From positions 1-42,988 of the forward strand of contig NZ_JAMTDQ010000002.1 of NCBI RefSeq assembly GCF_023806635.1: a stretch of 42,988 nucleotides of DNA. The letters run 5' to 3'. Source of the stretch: Accumulibacter sp. Its GTDB lineage: Bacteria; Pseudomonadota; Gammaproteobacteria; Burkholderiales; Rhodocyclaceae. Made by a program: the position numbers and the translations under genes. The notes beneath the pieces are model-generated. The model was given only the letters and a program-made list of their open reading frames with translations. It was not told the DNA's origin and did no database searches. Shown one piece after another: positions 1 through 6,843 of this stretch; the stretch's first letter is position 1; each line of letters opens with the position of its first letter.

Positions 1-78
1 AGGCCTGCAGCCACGGCGCGCACGGCATCGCGATGGTGCGCGGCTGGCATTGATCAAGGCGAAGAAGCGGGGCTTCAG

Positions 79-294
79 GATGCGTCGCGGATTGCTCGGG
101 ATGCTTCCCTGAAGCTTCAGGATGCTTCCCTGAGGCGTCAGGATGCTTCCCTGAAGCGTCAGGATGCTTCCCGGGGGCGTCAGGATGCTTCCCCGAGGCG
201 TCAGGATGCTTCGCGGGGGCGTCAGGATGCTTCCCGAGGGCGTCCGGATGCTTCCCGGAGGCATCAGGAGGCTTCCCGGAGGCGTCGGGATGCT
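79..294. repeat. 21-bp tandem repeat (minisatellite), about 10 copies
   Basis: Nine consecutive 21-bp units run from 100 to 288, each close to GATGCTTCCC-NGAGGCGT-CAG. A degenerate unit precedes them at 79-99 and a partial unit (GATGCT) follows at 289-294. Differences concentrate in the middle of the unit (CTGAAG, CTGAGG, CGGGGG, CCGAGG, CGGAGG). The array stays open in one forward frame (Asp-Ala-Ser-x-x-x-Gln heptads), because the unit is a multiple of three. A promoter for the next gene lies downstream of the array, so I read the array as non-coding. Copies abut without spacers, so it is not a CRISPR. Confidence 0.9.
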
Positions 295-321
295 CCATTG
301 CCACTTCGGGCAATCGGCTGG

Positions 322-351
322 TTGACACAGCGAACAACGCGAAACTATCAT
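322..351 (+). promoter_or_regulatory. Sigma-70-type promoter for the small protein at 406
   Basis: The -35 box TTGACA (322-327) is a perfect consensus and is followed after 18 bp by TATCAT (346-351). Transcription would start near 358, about 48 nt before the ATG at 406. The promoter sits immediately downstream of the 21-bp repeat array. Confidence 0.7.
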
Positions 352-405
352 CGCCCGCAGGGACATCCATGTCCCGGCAACCGTCGCTGTCAGAGGGAGG
401 GAAGC

Positions 406-771
406 ATGGCAAAGAACGAAACAGTCCGCCTGCCGCCGGAAACGCGCCAGGACGATGAGAACGCCTTCCTGGCGCTCAAGGCGATCGCCGGCTACAGCCC
501 GGCGAACCCGGCCTGCAGTCTGGCCGCCGTCACGGCCCGACATGACGCCATGCGCGCGGCCGAAGAGGTCGAACTGCGTGCCCAGAACGCGCTCGACGCC
601 GCGCGCGACGCGACGATCGCCGCGCAGTGGGAACATCACAATCTCATCCTCGGCGTCAAGGATCAGGTCATCGCGCAGTTCGGCGCCGACTCGGACGAGG
701 TCGCCTCGCTCGGCCTGAAGAAGAAATCCGAACGCAAGACCACCGCCCGTCGCGACAAGGTTCCCAAGTAG
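406..771 (+). CDS. Small conserved charged protein of unknown function (121 aa)
   Basis: The ATG at 406 is preceded by a GGGAGG ribosome-binding site (395-400) and by a sigma-70-type promoter at 322-351. These two signals decide the start over the longer upstream frame that runs through the repeat array. The product is soluble, with no signal peptide or membrane segment. Its parts are a charged N-terminus (KNETVRLPPETRQDDENAF), a short AIAGYSPANPA segment, a long Ala/Glu-rich predicted helix (about residues 45-85), the segment HHNLILGVKDQVIAQFG, and a very basic tail (GLKKKSERK onward). I have the impression that small proteins of this kind recur in bacteria as uncharacterised single-domain proteins, but I recognise no named family. 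The helix and basic tail could suit nucleic-acid binding, but that is a guess. Confidence 0.75.
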   Translation: MAKNETVRLPPETRQDDENAFLALKAIAGYSPANPACSLAAVTARHDAMRAAEEVELRAQNALDAARDATIAAQWEHHNLILGVKDQVIAQFGADSDEVASLGLKKKSERKTTARRDKVPK

Positions 772-1098
772 CTCGCGCTCTGGCCGCCGTCGCCGAGCGC
801 AGGGGAAGGCGCCGCAGCGCGTCGCCACCCGCTGCACCGGTGCGCCTCGCTACCCGGCGTCGCACCGCCTGTGACGACGCCGCCTGGCGACCGGCGGGCA
901 GCCGTCGTGACGCTATTGCCGCCAATTCTGGTACACCGCCGATGCGGCAGCTTGTCGTTCGATGGGAGCATCCGCCGCCCATCCCCGATGTCGGAAGCAT
1001 CGCGACGCAAAGCGCTGCGTCACATGGGATGGCCACTTCGGTTCCTGGCAAACGTGTGCCGTCGTGCCCTACCCGTCACAACGACAATCACAAACCGA

Positions 1099-1127
1099 TT
1101 GACTTTCCCGCGAGTCGTGGATACCCT
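1099..1127 (+). promoter_or_regulatory. Candidate sigma-70 promoter upstream of NYN gene
   Basis: TTGACT (1099-1104) is followed after 17 bp by TACCCT (1122-1127). The -35 box is good and the -10 box is poor. It precedes the hairpin at 1180-1199 and the coding start at 1232. Assignment is tentative. Confidence 0.35.
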
Positions 1128-1179
1128 GTGGCCGTTGCTGCCGTTGTCCACTACGGTTATCTGGCGCGGCAGCCTACCA

Positions 1180-1199
1180 AAAGCCCCGAAAGGGGCTTT
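1180..1199 (+). terminator. Terminator-like hairpin in the NYN leader
   Basis: AAAGCCCC (1180-1187) and GGGGCTTT (1192-1199) form a perfect 8-bp stem around a GAAA tetraloop, followed by ATCTATTCC rather than a clean T tract. It lies only 33 nt before the NYN start codon. It could end transcription from upstream, act as an attenuator, or be a stable 5' leader structure. Confidence 0.5.
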
Positions 1200-1231
1200 A
1201 TCTATTCCCAGCTCCGAAAGGGAGGTACGCC

Positions 1232-2098
1232 ATGGATCGTTACGCCATTTTCGTTGATGCCGGCTATTTCTTCGCTGCTGGCGCTCAAGCGGCCTTTGGC
1301 CTCCGCAGGCCGCCCATCACCCGCAAGCAGGTTTCGGTCAGGTCGCCTCGGGCGATGCTGAACGCCTTGTGCCATGCAGCGGCAGCGACCACCGACAACC
1401 TCCCTCTGCTCCGCGTCTATTGGTACGACGCCATGCCGGGACCACGCATGTCGCTCGATCAATCGGCCCTCGCGTTGCTCTCCGGTGTCAAACTGCGGCT
1501 CGGTGCCCTGAACAGTAGCGGCGAGCAGAAGGGCGTCGACTCCCTCATCGTCACCGACATCATCGACCTCGCCCGAAATCGGGCGATTTCCGACGCCGTT
1601 GTCGTCACTGGCGACGACGATTTGCGCATCGCTTTCCAGGTCGCCCAATCGTTCGGTGTGCGCGTACACATTCTCGCTGCCGGCGACCCCACCACGAACG
1701 TCAGCCCTTCCCTCCAGATGGAGGCTGACTCCGTGACGGCACTCGATTCCGCGTGGTTCGGCAGCCACTTTGACCTGATCGTTCCCACTGCGACTTCTTC
1801 GCCCCCCCCAGCCGCACCAGTGACACCCCCCAGTAACGCGTTTGCGGCTCCTCAGGCAATCAGCCTGGAGGCTGCTGCAACTGCGGTAATTGCCGAGATG
1901 CTGGCCATCATCAACCCGGATCAACTTGTGCCGTTGGTGACGCACGTCACGACTCAACGAACGATCCCGCCAGAGTACGACCGACCGCTCATCGCCAAGG
2001 TGTCGGCTGCTCTGTCCGGACAGCGCTTGACTGGCGATGAGATGCGTCGCATCCGGGGCCAGTTCATCACCGCGATCAAGACGACCAAGGGGCAATAG
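1232..2098 (+). CDS. NYN-domain (LabA/DUF88-like) putative ribonuclease
   Basis: Residues 1-185 form a NYN domain, a PIN-like metal-dependent RNase fold. The N-terminal strand FVDAGYFF carries Asp9, KGVDSLIVTDI carries Asp103 and Asp109, and VVVTGDDDL carries Asp128-130, followed by the usual Rossmann-like end (FGVRVHIL). These acidic residues match the expected metal site. A Pro/Ala-rich linker (about 188-206) leads to a C-terminal helical region of about 75 residues ending in a basic tail, which I do not recognise. The start is well supported by AAAGGGAGGT at 1217-1226. NYN proteins are known or predicted to cut RNA; the substrate here is unknown. The gene stands alone, next to a decayed PIN-domain gene, so both may once have belonged to a toxin-like or RNA-processing neighbourhood. 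Confidence 0.8.
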   Translation: MDRYAIFVDAGYFFAAGAQAAFGLRRPPITRKQVSVRSPRAMLNALCHAAAATTDNLPLLRVYWYDAMPGPRMSLDQSALALLSGVKLRLGALNSSGEQKGVDSLIVTDIIDLARNRAISDAVVVTGDDDLRIAFQVAQSFGVRVHILAAGDPTTNVSPSLQMEADSVTALDSAWFGSHFDLIVPTATSSPPPAAPVTPPSNAFAAPQAISLEAAATAVIAEMLAIINPDQLVPLVTHVTTQRTIPPEYDRPLIAKVSAALSGQRLTGDEMRRIRGQFITAIKTTKGQ

Positions 2099-2181
2099 CT
2101 TTCGACGCCCAAGCCTGCGGTCCACCGGATGCTGCGCGACAGAGCAGCGCAGGGCCGGCGACGTTTGACGTTGGGTGTCGC

Positions 2182-2301
2182 GGAACATCCGTCATCAGCT
2201 ACCTGACGGCTCGCCCGAGCAAGACAATCATTGCTGTTGCGACGCTGCATCACGTCGACTTTCTACTGACCTGGAACTGCCGTCACATTGCCAATCAAGC
2301 A
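2182..2301 (+). pseudogene. Internally deleted remnant of a PIN-domain (VapC-like) gene
   Basis: One forward frame reads TSVISYLTARPS, which is the N-terminal signature of a PIN-domain family. It is followed directly by IAVATLHHVDFLLTWNCRHI, which in that family lies near the C-terminus, about 90-100 residues later. The two conserved ends are thus joined by an in-frame internal deletion that removes most of the domain. There is no start codon or ribosome-binding site, and the extreme C-terminus after HIANQA is not recognisable. This is a decayed toxin-like gene, not a functional short protein. The family resemblance is from memory of conserved motifs, not a database search. Confidence 0.75.
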
Positions 2302-2372
2302 GCCGTGGTTCGCATTGCAGTGCACAGGCGCGGGCGCGGGAACGTCCTGACATGAAGCGCGGCGAACAGACG

Positions 2373-2393
2373 AAAAACCCCGCACTGGCGGGG
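2373..2393 (-). terminator. Rho-independent terminator of the PEP-CTERM gene
   Basis: On the minus strand, CCCCGC (2393-2388) pairs with GCGGGG (2383-2378) around a four-base loop and is followed at once by TTTTT (2377-2373). It lies 26-46 nt beyond the stop codon of the minus-strand PEP-CTERM gene. Confidence 0.85.
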
Positions 2394-2418
2394 CTTTCCG
2401 AAATGGAATCTTGTTCGA

Positions 2419-3204
2419 TCAACGCATGAGTTTGCGGCGGCCAAACCCCAATCCGGCAAGGCCCAAGCCCAGCAACGCGAGGCTCGCGGGTTCCGGCACG
2501 TTGTTGCCGCCACCGCCGACGCCATTGAGTGTAATGCTGAACGAATCGATACCCCAGGACTCATCACCGCCACCTTGCCAACCTGCACCCGCGGCTTGAA
2601 TGCCAAAGGTCAGAGTCGAGCCAGTGTGCGCAAGATTCAGAAACGACGCAGAACCCATGTCGACCAAGACGTCACTGAAGAACTGATTGGAATCGATTTG
2701 TGTTGCACCCGCAATCAGCGTGCCACCGCCGTAGTTGACTTGCGTCCCGCTCGCCTGGTTGCTGGTGAGCGTTGCGACCAAGTTGCCATCGATGTAAAGG
2801 TTCAGGTTGTCCGGTGCGGGAGATCCGTTAAAACTATCCCATGAATCCAGGAATCCCAGCATGAAATCGATCGATACACCGGTGTGCGAAGGCAAATTGC
2901 CAAAGCTCAACTGAAACAAGTTCCCGGGTTGACCGCCGCCGCCAGTTGCATTGCGGAAGAAATTGCCACCCCACGTCTTGCCGTTCGTTCCTGCGTAAGG
3001 TCCACCGCTGGTCGCTGTGGACGAGCCGCCGCCTAGCTGAGCCGAATAAGCCAGGCTCGGGTCAACAAAAAAATTGCCGTCAAGGTTTTCCGTGAGGATT
3101 ACCAGTGAAGCGGCTTGCGCAGTACCGGCGAGCGCGAGGCTGGCCAGAGTTGCGATTCCCCAGCGTTTCAAGGTGTTCAAGCGGGTGAGTTTTTCAAGTG
3201 CCAT
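2419..3204 (-). CDS. PEP-CTERM-anchored secreted protein (261 aa)
   Basis: The start at 3204 (MALEKLTRLNTLKRWG) is chosen because AGGAG lies about 9 nt upstream and the peptide then begins a classical signal sequence: basic residues, hydrophobic IATLASLALAGTAQA, and cleavage near AQA-AS. The mature part is rich in Gly, Asn, Ser and Phe, with a predicted all-beta character and segments such as LNLYIDGNLVATL. The C-terminus has the full exosortase sorting signal: VPEPASLALL, a hydrophobic stretch (GLGLAGLGFG) and a basic end (RRKLMR). Proteins of this class are processed by EpsH/XrtA-type exosortases and usually go to the surface or an exopolysaccharide matrix. No exosortase is in this window. 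The gene is monocistronic, with its own terminator. Ligand and function are unknown. Confidence 0.88.
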   Translation of the reverse strand: MALEKLTRLNTLKRWGIATLASLALAGTAQAASLVILTENLDGNFFVDPSLAYSAQLGGGSSTATSGGPYAGTNGKTWGGNFFRNATGGGGQPGNLFQLSFGNLPSHTGVSIDFMLGFLDSWDSFNGSPAPDNLNLYIDGNLVATLTSNQASGTQVNYGGGTLIAGATQIDSNQFFSDVLVDMGSASFLNLAHTGSTLTFGIQAAGAGWQGGGDESWGIDSFSITLNGVGGGGNNVPEPASLALLGLGLAGLGFGRRKLMR

Positions 3205-3264
3205 GATTGCTTTGCTCCTATCGAAAGGCGTACAGGTCGGAAACCAAGTTGATGCTTGCTGAGG

Positions 3265-3369
3265 GTGACCGTTCACACGCCCCTGCCTCCTGGACCCCGT
3301 GCTCTCTGGCAAGGTGTTGGTTCGTCAAGCACGAGGGTGCTGCTGGCAAGGGTGGGTGTGAACGGTTAC
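3265..3369. repeat. Inverted repeat pair bounding a 105-bp block (MITE-like)
   Basis: ACCGTTCACAC (3268-3278) is matched exactly by its reverse complement GTGTGAACGGT (3356-3366). The similarity extends imperfectly on both sides: read inward, the arms begin GTGACCGTTCACACGCCC and GTAACCGTTCACACCCAC, and both reach TGCC. Such termini suggest the ends of a small non-autonomous element or the remains of a deleted insertion sequence. No target-site duplication is clear. Confidence 0.5.
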
Positions 3370-3627
3370 TGCCGACGAGCAACATTCATGCCCGATTTCC
3401 GAGTTCTCGACAAGTATCTGATCTATAGCGATTAAAAAGTCATTGCGTGGATCTCTTCTGCGGAGTGTAAAGTTTTCCGACACTAACCGGGAGAGGTCGC
3501 CAGCTCCGTTCGGGCGAAGCGAAGATACGATCTGCGCCGACGCCATCGCGATGCTGCACGGCCAGCGTCGATGGCGCCGGCCGCGCAGCCGCCACCCGCA
3601 GATGAAGCCGGCGCGGCCAGGTCCGTT

Positions 3628-3636
3628 TGGTAGAAT
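3628..3636 (+). promoter_or_regulatory. Extended -10 promoter of metG
   Basis: TGGTAGAAT (3628-3636) is an extended -10 element with transcription expected near 3643, about 23 nt before the metG ATG. No good -35 hexamer is visible 17 bp upstream, as expected for an extended -10 promoter. Confidence 0.5.
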
Positions 3637-3665
3637 GCTGCCTTTGCCCGTTTGCACCGACGCCG

Positions 3666-5771
3666 ATGACACGCAAGATTCTGGTCACATCCGCACTGCC
3701 CTATGCTAACGGCGCAATCCATCTCGGCCATCTCGTCGAGTACATCCAGACCGACATCTGGGTCCGCTTCCAGAAGATGCGCGGCCATCAGTGCTGGTAC
3801 GTCTGCGCCGACGACACGCACGGAACGCCGATCATGTTGCGCGCCGAGCAGGAAGGGATCACGCCGGAGGCATTGATCGAACGGGTGCATGGCGAGCACA
3901 CGCGCGACTTCGCCGGCTTCCACATCGGCTTCGACAACTATTACACGACGCACTCGTCCGAAACCCGCGCCTGCGCCAACGAGATCTACTCGCGCCTGCG
4001 CGCTGCCGGGCTGATCGAGACGCGCACGATCGAGCAGTACTACGACCCGTTGAAGCAGATGTTCCTGCCCGACCGCTTCATCAAGGGCGAATGCCCGAAG
4101 TGCGGTGCCGCCGACCAATACGGTGACAACTGCGAGAGCTGCGGTGCCGCCTACACCGCCGACGAGCTGAAGAACCCCTACTCGGCGGTGTCCGGTGCGC
4201 GGCCGGAGCTGCGGCGGTCCGAGCACTTCTTCTTCCGCCTCTCGGACCCGCGCTGCCAGAGCTTCCTGCGCCGCTGGACGCAGGCCGAGGGCCGCCTGCA
4301 GAACGAAGCGGCGAACAAGCTGCAGGAATGGCTCGGCACCGCCGACGAGAACCGCCTGACTGACTGGGACATCTCGCGCGATGCACCCTACTTCGGTTTC
4401 GAGATCCCGGATGCGCCGGGCAAGTACTTCTACGTCTGGCTCGATGCGCCGATCGGTTACATGGGCGCCTTCCGCAACCTCTGCGATCGCCTGGGGCTGG
4501 ATTTCGACGAGTACTGGCGGCCGGACTCGACGACCGAGCTCTACCATTTCATCGGCAAGGACATCCTCTACTTCCACGCGCTGTTCTGGCCGGCCGAACT
4601 CGAGCATGCGGGCTACCGGACGCCGAGCAAGGTCTTCGCGCATGGTTTTCTGACGGTCGACGGAGCCAAGATGTCAAAGTCGCGCGGCACCTTCATCACC
4701 GCCGCCAGTTACCTCGTCCAGGGCCTCGACCCGGAGTGGCTGCGCTACTACTACGCGGCCAAGCTTGGCGGCTCGATGGAGGACATCGACCTCAACCTCG
4801 ACGATTTCATCGCCCGCGTGAACTCGGATCTGGTCGGCAAGTTCGTCAACATCGCCAGCCGTTCGGCCGCTTTCATCGTCCGCAGGTTCGGCGGGCGCCT
4901 GTGCACCTGTGACGAATCGCTGCCGGCGATCGCGGCGATCCGCGAACGCCGCCGGCTGATCGCCGAACACTACGAGGCGCGCGAGTTCAGCAAGGCAATC
5001 CGCGAGATCATGGCGCTGACCGATCTCGCCAACCAGTACGTGGACAGCGTCAAGCCGTGGGAACTGGCGCGCCAGCCGGGTCGCGAGGGCGAACTGCAGG
5101 CGGCCTGCAGCAACGCGATCAACCTTTTCCGGCTGTTCGCCATCCTGCTGAAGCCGGTCCTGCCGGCGCTCGCCGCGAAGACCGAGGACTTCCTCAACGT
5201 CGCCCCGCTGGTCTGGGACGACACGGCAACGGTGCTCGCAGCGGGGCACGTGATCAACGGCTACCAGCACATGCTGACGCGGGTGGACAAGCGGCAGATC
5301 GACGCGCTGCTGGCCGCCAATCGCGAGTCGCTGGCAACCACCCCGCCCGTCGCACCACAGAAGCACGCCGAACACCAGGAGAAGGCGGCTGCCGTCGCCG
5401 TGGCACAGGCAGCCGTGCCGACGGCGGCCGGCCCGCACATCGGCATCGACGACTTCCTGCGCAGCGATCTGCGCATCGCCCGCATCAGCGCAGCCGAACA
5501 GGTCGAGGGCGCCGACAAGCTGCTGCGGCTGCTGCTCGACGTCGGCCCACTGGGGACGCGACAGGTCTTTGCCGGCATCAAGGCCGCCTACGATCCGGCG
5601 GCGCTGGTTGGCCGCCTGACGGTGATGGTCGCCAACCTGGCGCCGCGCAAGATGAAGTTCGGGATGTCCGAAGGAATGATCCTCGCTGCCGCCGACCCGG
5701 ACGGGGCGGTAGCCGGCATCTTCCTGCTGGCACCGGATGATGGTGCGCAGCCGGGCATGCGCGTCCGCTGA
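3666..5771 (+). CDS. metG: Methionyl-tRNA synthetase
   Basis: This enzyme charges tRNA-Met with methionine in the cytoplasm, using ATP. The product of 701 aa has the class I catalytic core, with the HIGH-type motif HLGH at residues 19-22 ([13 protein letters not shown]) and KMSKS at 335-339. The zinc knuckle has four cysteines (143, 146, 156, 159), typical of the long bacterial MetG form. The C-terminal 110 residues, starting at IGIDDF, are the EMAP II-like tRNA-binding domain used for dimerisation, with the usual [17 protein letters not shown] signature. The start [16 protein letters not shown] is the standard family start; an upstream extension from 3627 would have no support. The gene is monocistronic behind its own extended -10 promoter. 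Confidence 0.97.
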   Translation: MTRKILVTSALPYANGAIHLGHLVEYIQTDIWVRFQKMRGHQCWYVCADDTHGTPIMLRAEQEGITPEALIERVHGEHTRDFAGFHIGFDNYYTTHSSETRACANEIYSRLRAAGLIETRTIEQYYDPLKQMFLPDRFIKGECPKCGAADQYGDNCESCGAAYTADELKNPYSAVSGARPELRRSEHFFFRLSDPRCQSFLRRWTQAEGRLQNEAANKLQEWLGTADENRLTDWDISRDAPYFGFEIPDAPGKYFYVWLDAPIGYMGAFRNLCDRLGLDFDEYWRPDSTTELYHFIGKDILYFHALFWPAELEHAGYRTPSKVFAHGFLTVDGAKMSKSRGTFITAASYLVQGLDPEWLRYYYAAKLGGSMEDIDLNLDDFIARVNSDLVGKFVNIASRSAAFIVRRFGGRLCTCDESLPAIAAIRERRRLIAEHYEAREFSKAIREIMALTDLANQYVDSVKPWELARQPGREGELQAACSNAINLFRLFAILLKPVLPALAAKTEDFLNVAPLVWDDTATVLAAGHVINGYQHMLTRVDKRQIDALLAANRESLATTPPVAPQKHAEHQEKAAAVAVAQAAVPTAAGPHIGIDDFLRSDLRIARISAAEQVEGADKLLRLLLDVGPLGTRQVFAGIKAAYDPAALVGRLTVMVANLAPRKMKFGMSEGMILAAADPDGAVAGIFLLAPDDGAQPGMRVR

Positions 5772-5886
5772 TCGTTCGTCCACTCAATCGGATCAGCAAT
5801 GGGAGCGCTGTGCCGTCGCGGCAAACAAGGCCCCCGGGCGTGATGTCATGTGATCGGTCGGGCGAACGGGACGGCTAGCGCACGCC

Positions 5887-6144
5887 ATGGACCGCCGTCA
5901 CCGCCCGCGCGTCACCGCGAAGGTGATGCTCTACGCGCTGCTCGACGTTGCCGGCACCCTGATCGTCGCCAGCGGCCTGATGTGGCTGGCGCGGCGGCAG
6001 ACGCTCTTCATTCCGGACTTTCCGACGAGTACCGCGACCGCCATCCTGACGGTGGCGACCGGCGTCGCGCTGATGCTCTGGTCCGTCGCAGGAATCCTTC
6101 GCGAACTGTCGCGCCAGCGCCCAGCCGACGAGGTTGATCGTTGA
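5887..6144 (+). CDS. Small two-helix inner membrane protein, function unknown
   Basis: The predicted 85-aa protein starts with a basic cytoplasmic segment (MDRRHRPRVTAK). It then has two hydrophobic helices (about residues 13-33, VMLYALLDVAGTLIVASGLMW, and 48-70, AILTVATGVALMLW and following), and a charged tail (RELSRQRPADEVDR). The loop RRQTLFIPDFPTSTA joins the helices. It lies 115 bp downstream of metG on the same strand and might be co-transcribed. The ribosome-binding site is weak. The hydrophobic pattern and the positive-inside arrangement support a real gene, but I know no family for it. Confidence 0.6.
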   Translation: MDRRHRPRVTAKVMLYALLDVAGTLIVASGLMWLARRQTLFIPDFPTSTATAILTVATGVALMLWSVAGILRELSRQRPADEVDR

Positions 6145-6291
6145 CGGGAATGTCGGTGCTCCAGCCGACACTTGCGCTGGAGCCGCTGTGGTCCGTCCTC
6201 TTGCGGATCGCGGCACGCGCCTCCGACGCGGACGCGCCCGCAATGACCGCCGGCGCCGGTTGCAGGCCTGCCGGCGACTCGCCACACCGGA

Positions 6292-6843
6292 TCACGGCTT
6301 GCGCGCGGGGTCGGCCGCCACGAGCTGGAAGACCCCTTCGGCATAGCGATGGGTGAACGGGGTACTCGATTCGATTCCTTCCGAGTAGTCGAGCACCCGG
6401 TAGGCGGCGAAACCGCGCTGCCGCTGCAACTGCAGCGCCCGCCGCTTGAAGATCAGCCCCGACTCGCCATCACCGCCGATGCGGAAACTCTTGGCACGCA
6501 TCGCCAGACGATAGGTATCGCCTTCGAGCAGGGTCTCCTCGATCGTCCAGTTGGGCGCCAGCGGATCGTAGATGACGTAGGCGGCGACGACTGCGGCAGC
6601 GCCGTAATTGAGATACTGCGCCGGCCCGCCGTACTGGTTGACCATGTAGCCGACGGAGCCGGCAAGCGCGGCTGCCTTCACCGGCGGCAGACTGACCGTC
6701 GGATTCGGGGCCTGCGTCAAGGCGCGGTCGCGCGGATCCCCGACCGGCTCCGGCTGGCCGCTCCAGTCAACCGTGCCGCAGGCGCCAAGCAGCACCCCGG
6801 ACAGGCACGCCCCGGCAACCCGTAGCGGAAGGCTGAGGTTCAC
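6292..6843 (-). CDS. Conserved lipoprotein coupled to flgL
   Basis: The signal peptide ends in the lipobox LLGAC with Cys22, so the 183-aa product is expected to be lipidated and exported. The mature protein has a Pro-rich stretch, a small hydrophobic segment (LNYGAAAVVAAYVIYDPLAP) and a domain with WTIEETLLEGDTYRLAM, GGDGESGLIFKRRALQLQR and YRVLDYSEGIESS. I have seen similar DPLAPNW..YRL..KRRA..YSEGIESS proteins described as conserved hypothetical lipoproteins in betaproteobacteria; the function is unknown. Its ATG overlaps the flgL stop codon by four bases, so it is translationally coupled to the hook-filament genes. It is the last gene of the flg operon in this window, so a role at the flagellar outer-membrane passage is possible but unproven. 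Confidence 0.8.
   Translation of the reverse strand: MNLSLPLRVAGACLSGVLLGACGTVDWSGQPEPVGDPRDRALTQAPNPTVSLPPVKAAALAGSVGYMVNQYGGPAQYLNYGAAAVVAAYVIYDPLAPNWTIEETLLEGDTYRLAMRAKSFRIGGDGESGLIFKRRALQLQRQRGFAAYRVLDYSEGIESSTPFTHRYAEGVFQLVAADPARKP

Larger units (their letters stand above)
772..1231. other. Intergenic stretch without a recognisable gene
   Basis: No reading frame here resembles a known protein or carries a ribosome-binding site. It holds a short hairpin (GACGCA 1004-1009 with TGCGTC 1016-1021), a candidate promoter at 1099-1127 and a perfect 8-bp hairpin at 1180-1199, the last two just upstream of the NYN gene. Confidence 0.6.
3205..3665. other. Divergent intergenic region between PEP-CTERM gene and metG
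   Basis: This stretch contains no supported gene. It holds the leader of the minus-strand PEP-CTERM gene, a 105-bp block bounded by near-perfect inverted repeats (3265-3369), and the extended -10 promoter of metG (3628-3636). I could not identify a convincing promoter for the PEP-CTERM gene. Confidence 0.6.

Noticed and set aside
3-53. Possible C-terminal end of a gene entering from the left (frame ending HGIAMVRGWH and stop)
   Set aside because: Only 16 codons are available and no family can be recognised.
79-294. CRISPR array
   Set aside because: Units are contiguous 21-mers without spacers and no cas genes are present.
1-405. Open forward frame running from the left edge through the repeats into the small protein
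   Set aside because: The 21-bp unit is divisible by three and so stays open by chance; a strong promoter and ribosome-binding site lie inside this frame, which favours the start at 406.
627-1361. Long forward open frames between the small protein and the NYN gene
   Set aside because: They lack ribosome-binding sites, have Arg/Pro-rich composition typical of spurious frames in GC-rich DNA, and overlap the well-supported NYN gene.
3468-3489. TAAAGTTT upstream of metG as a sigma-28 promoter
   Set aside because: No GCCGATAA-like box follows at 11 bp, and metG is a housekeeping gene with an extended -10 promoter nearer its start.
3483-5783. Long minus-strand open frames opposite metG
   Set aside because: They are antisense shadows of metG caused by high GC content and show no domain features.
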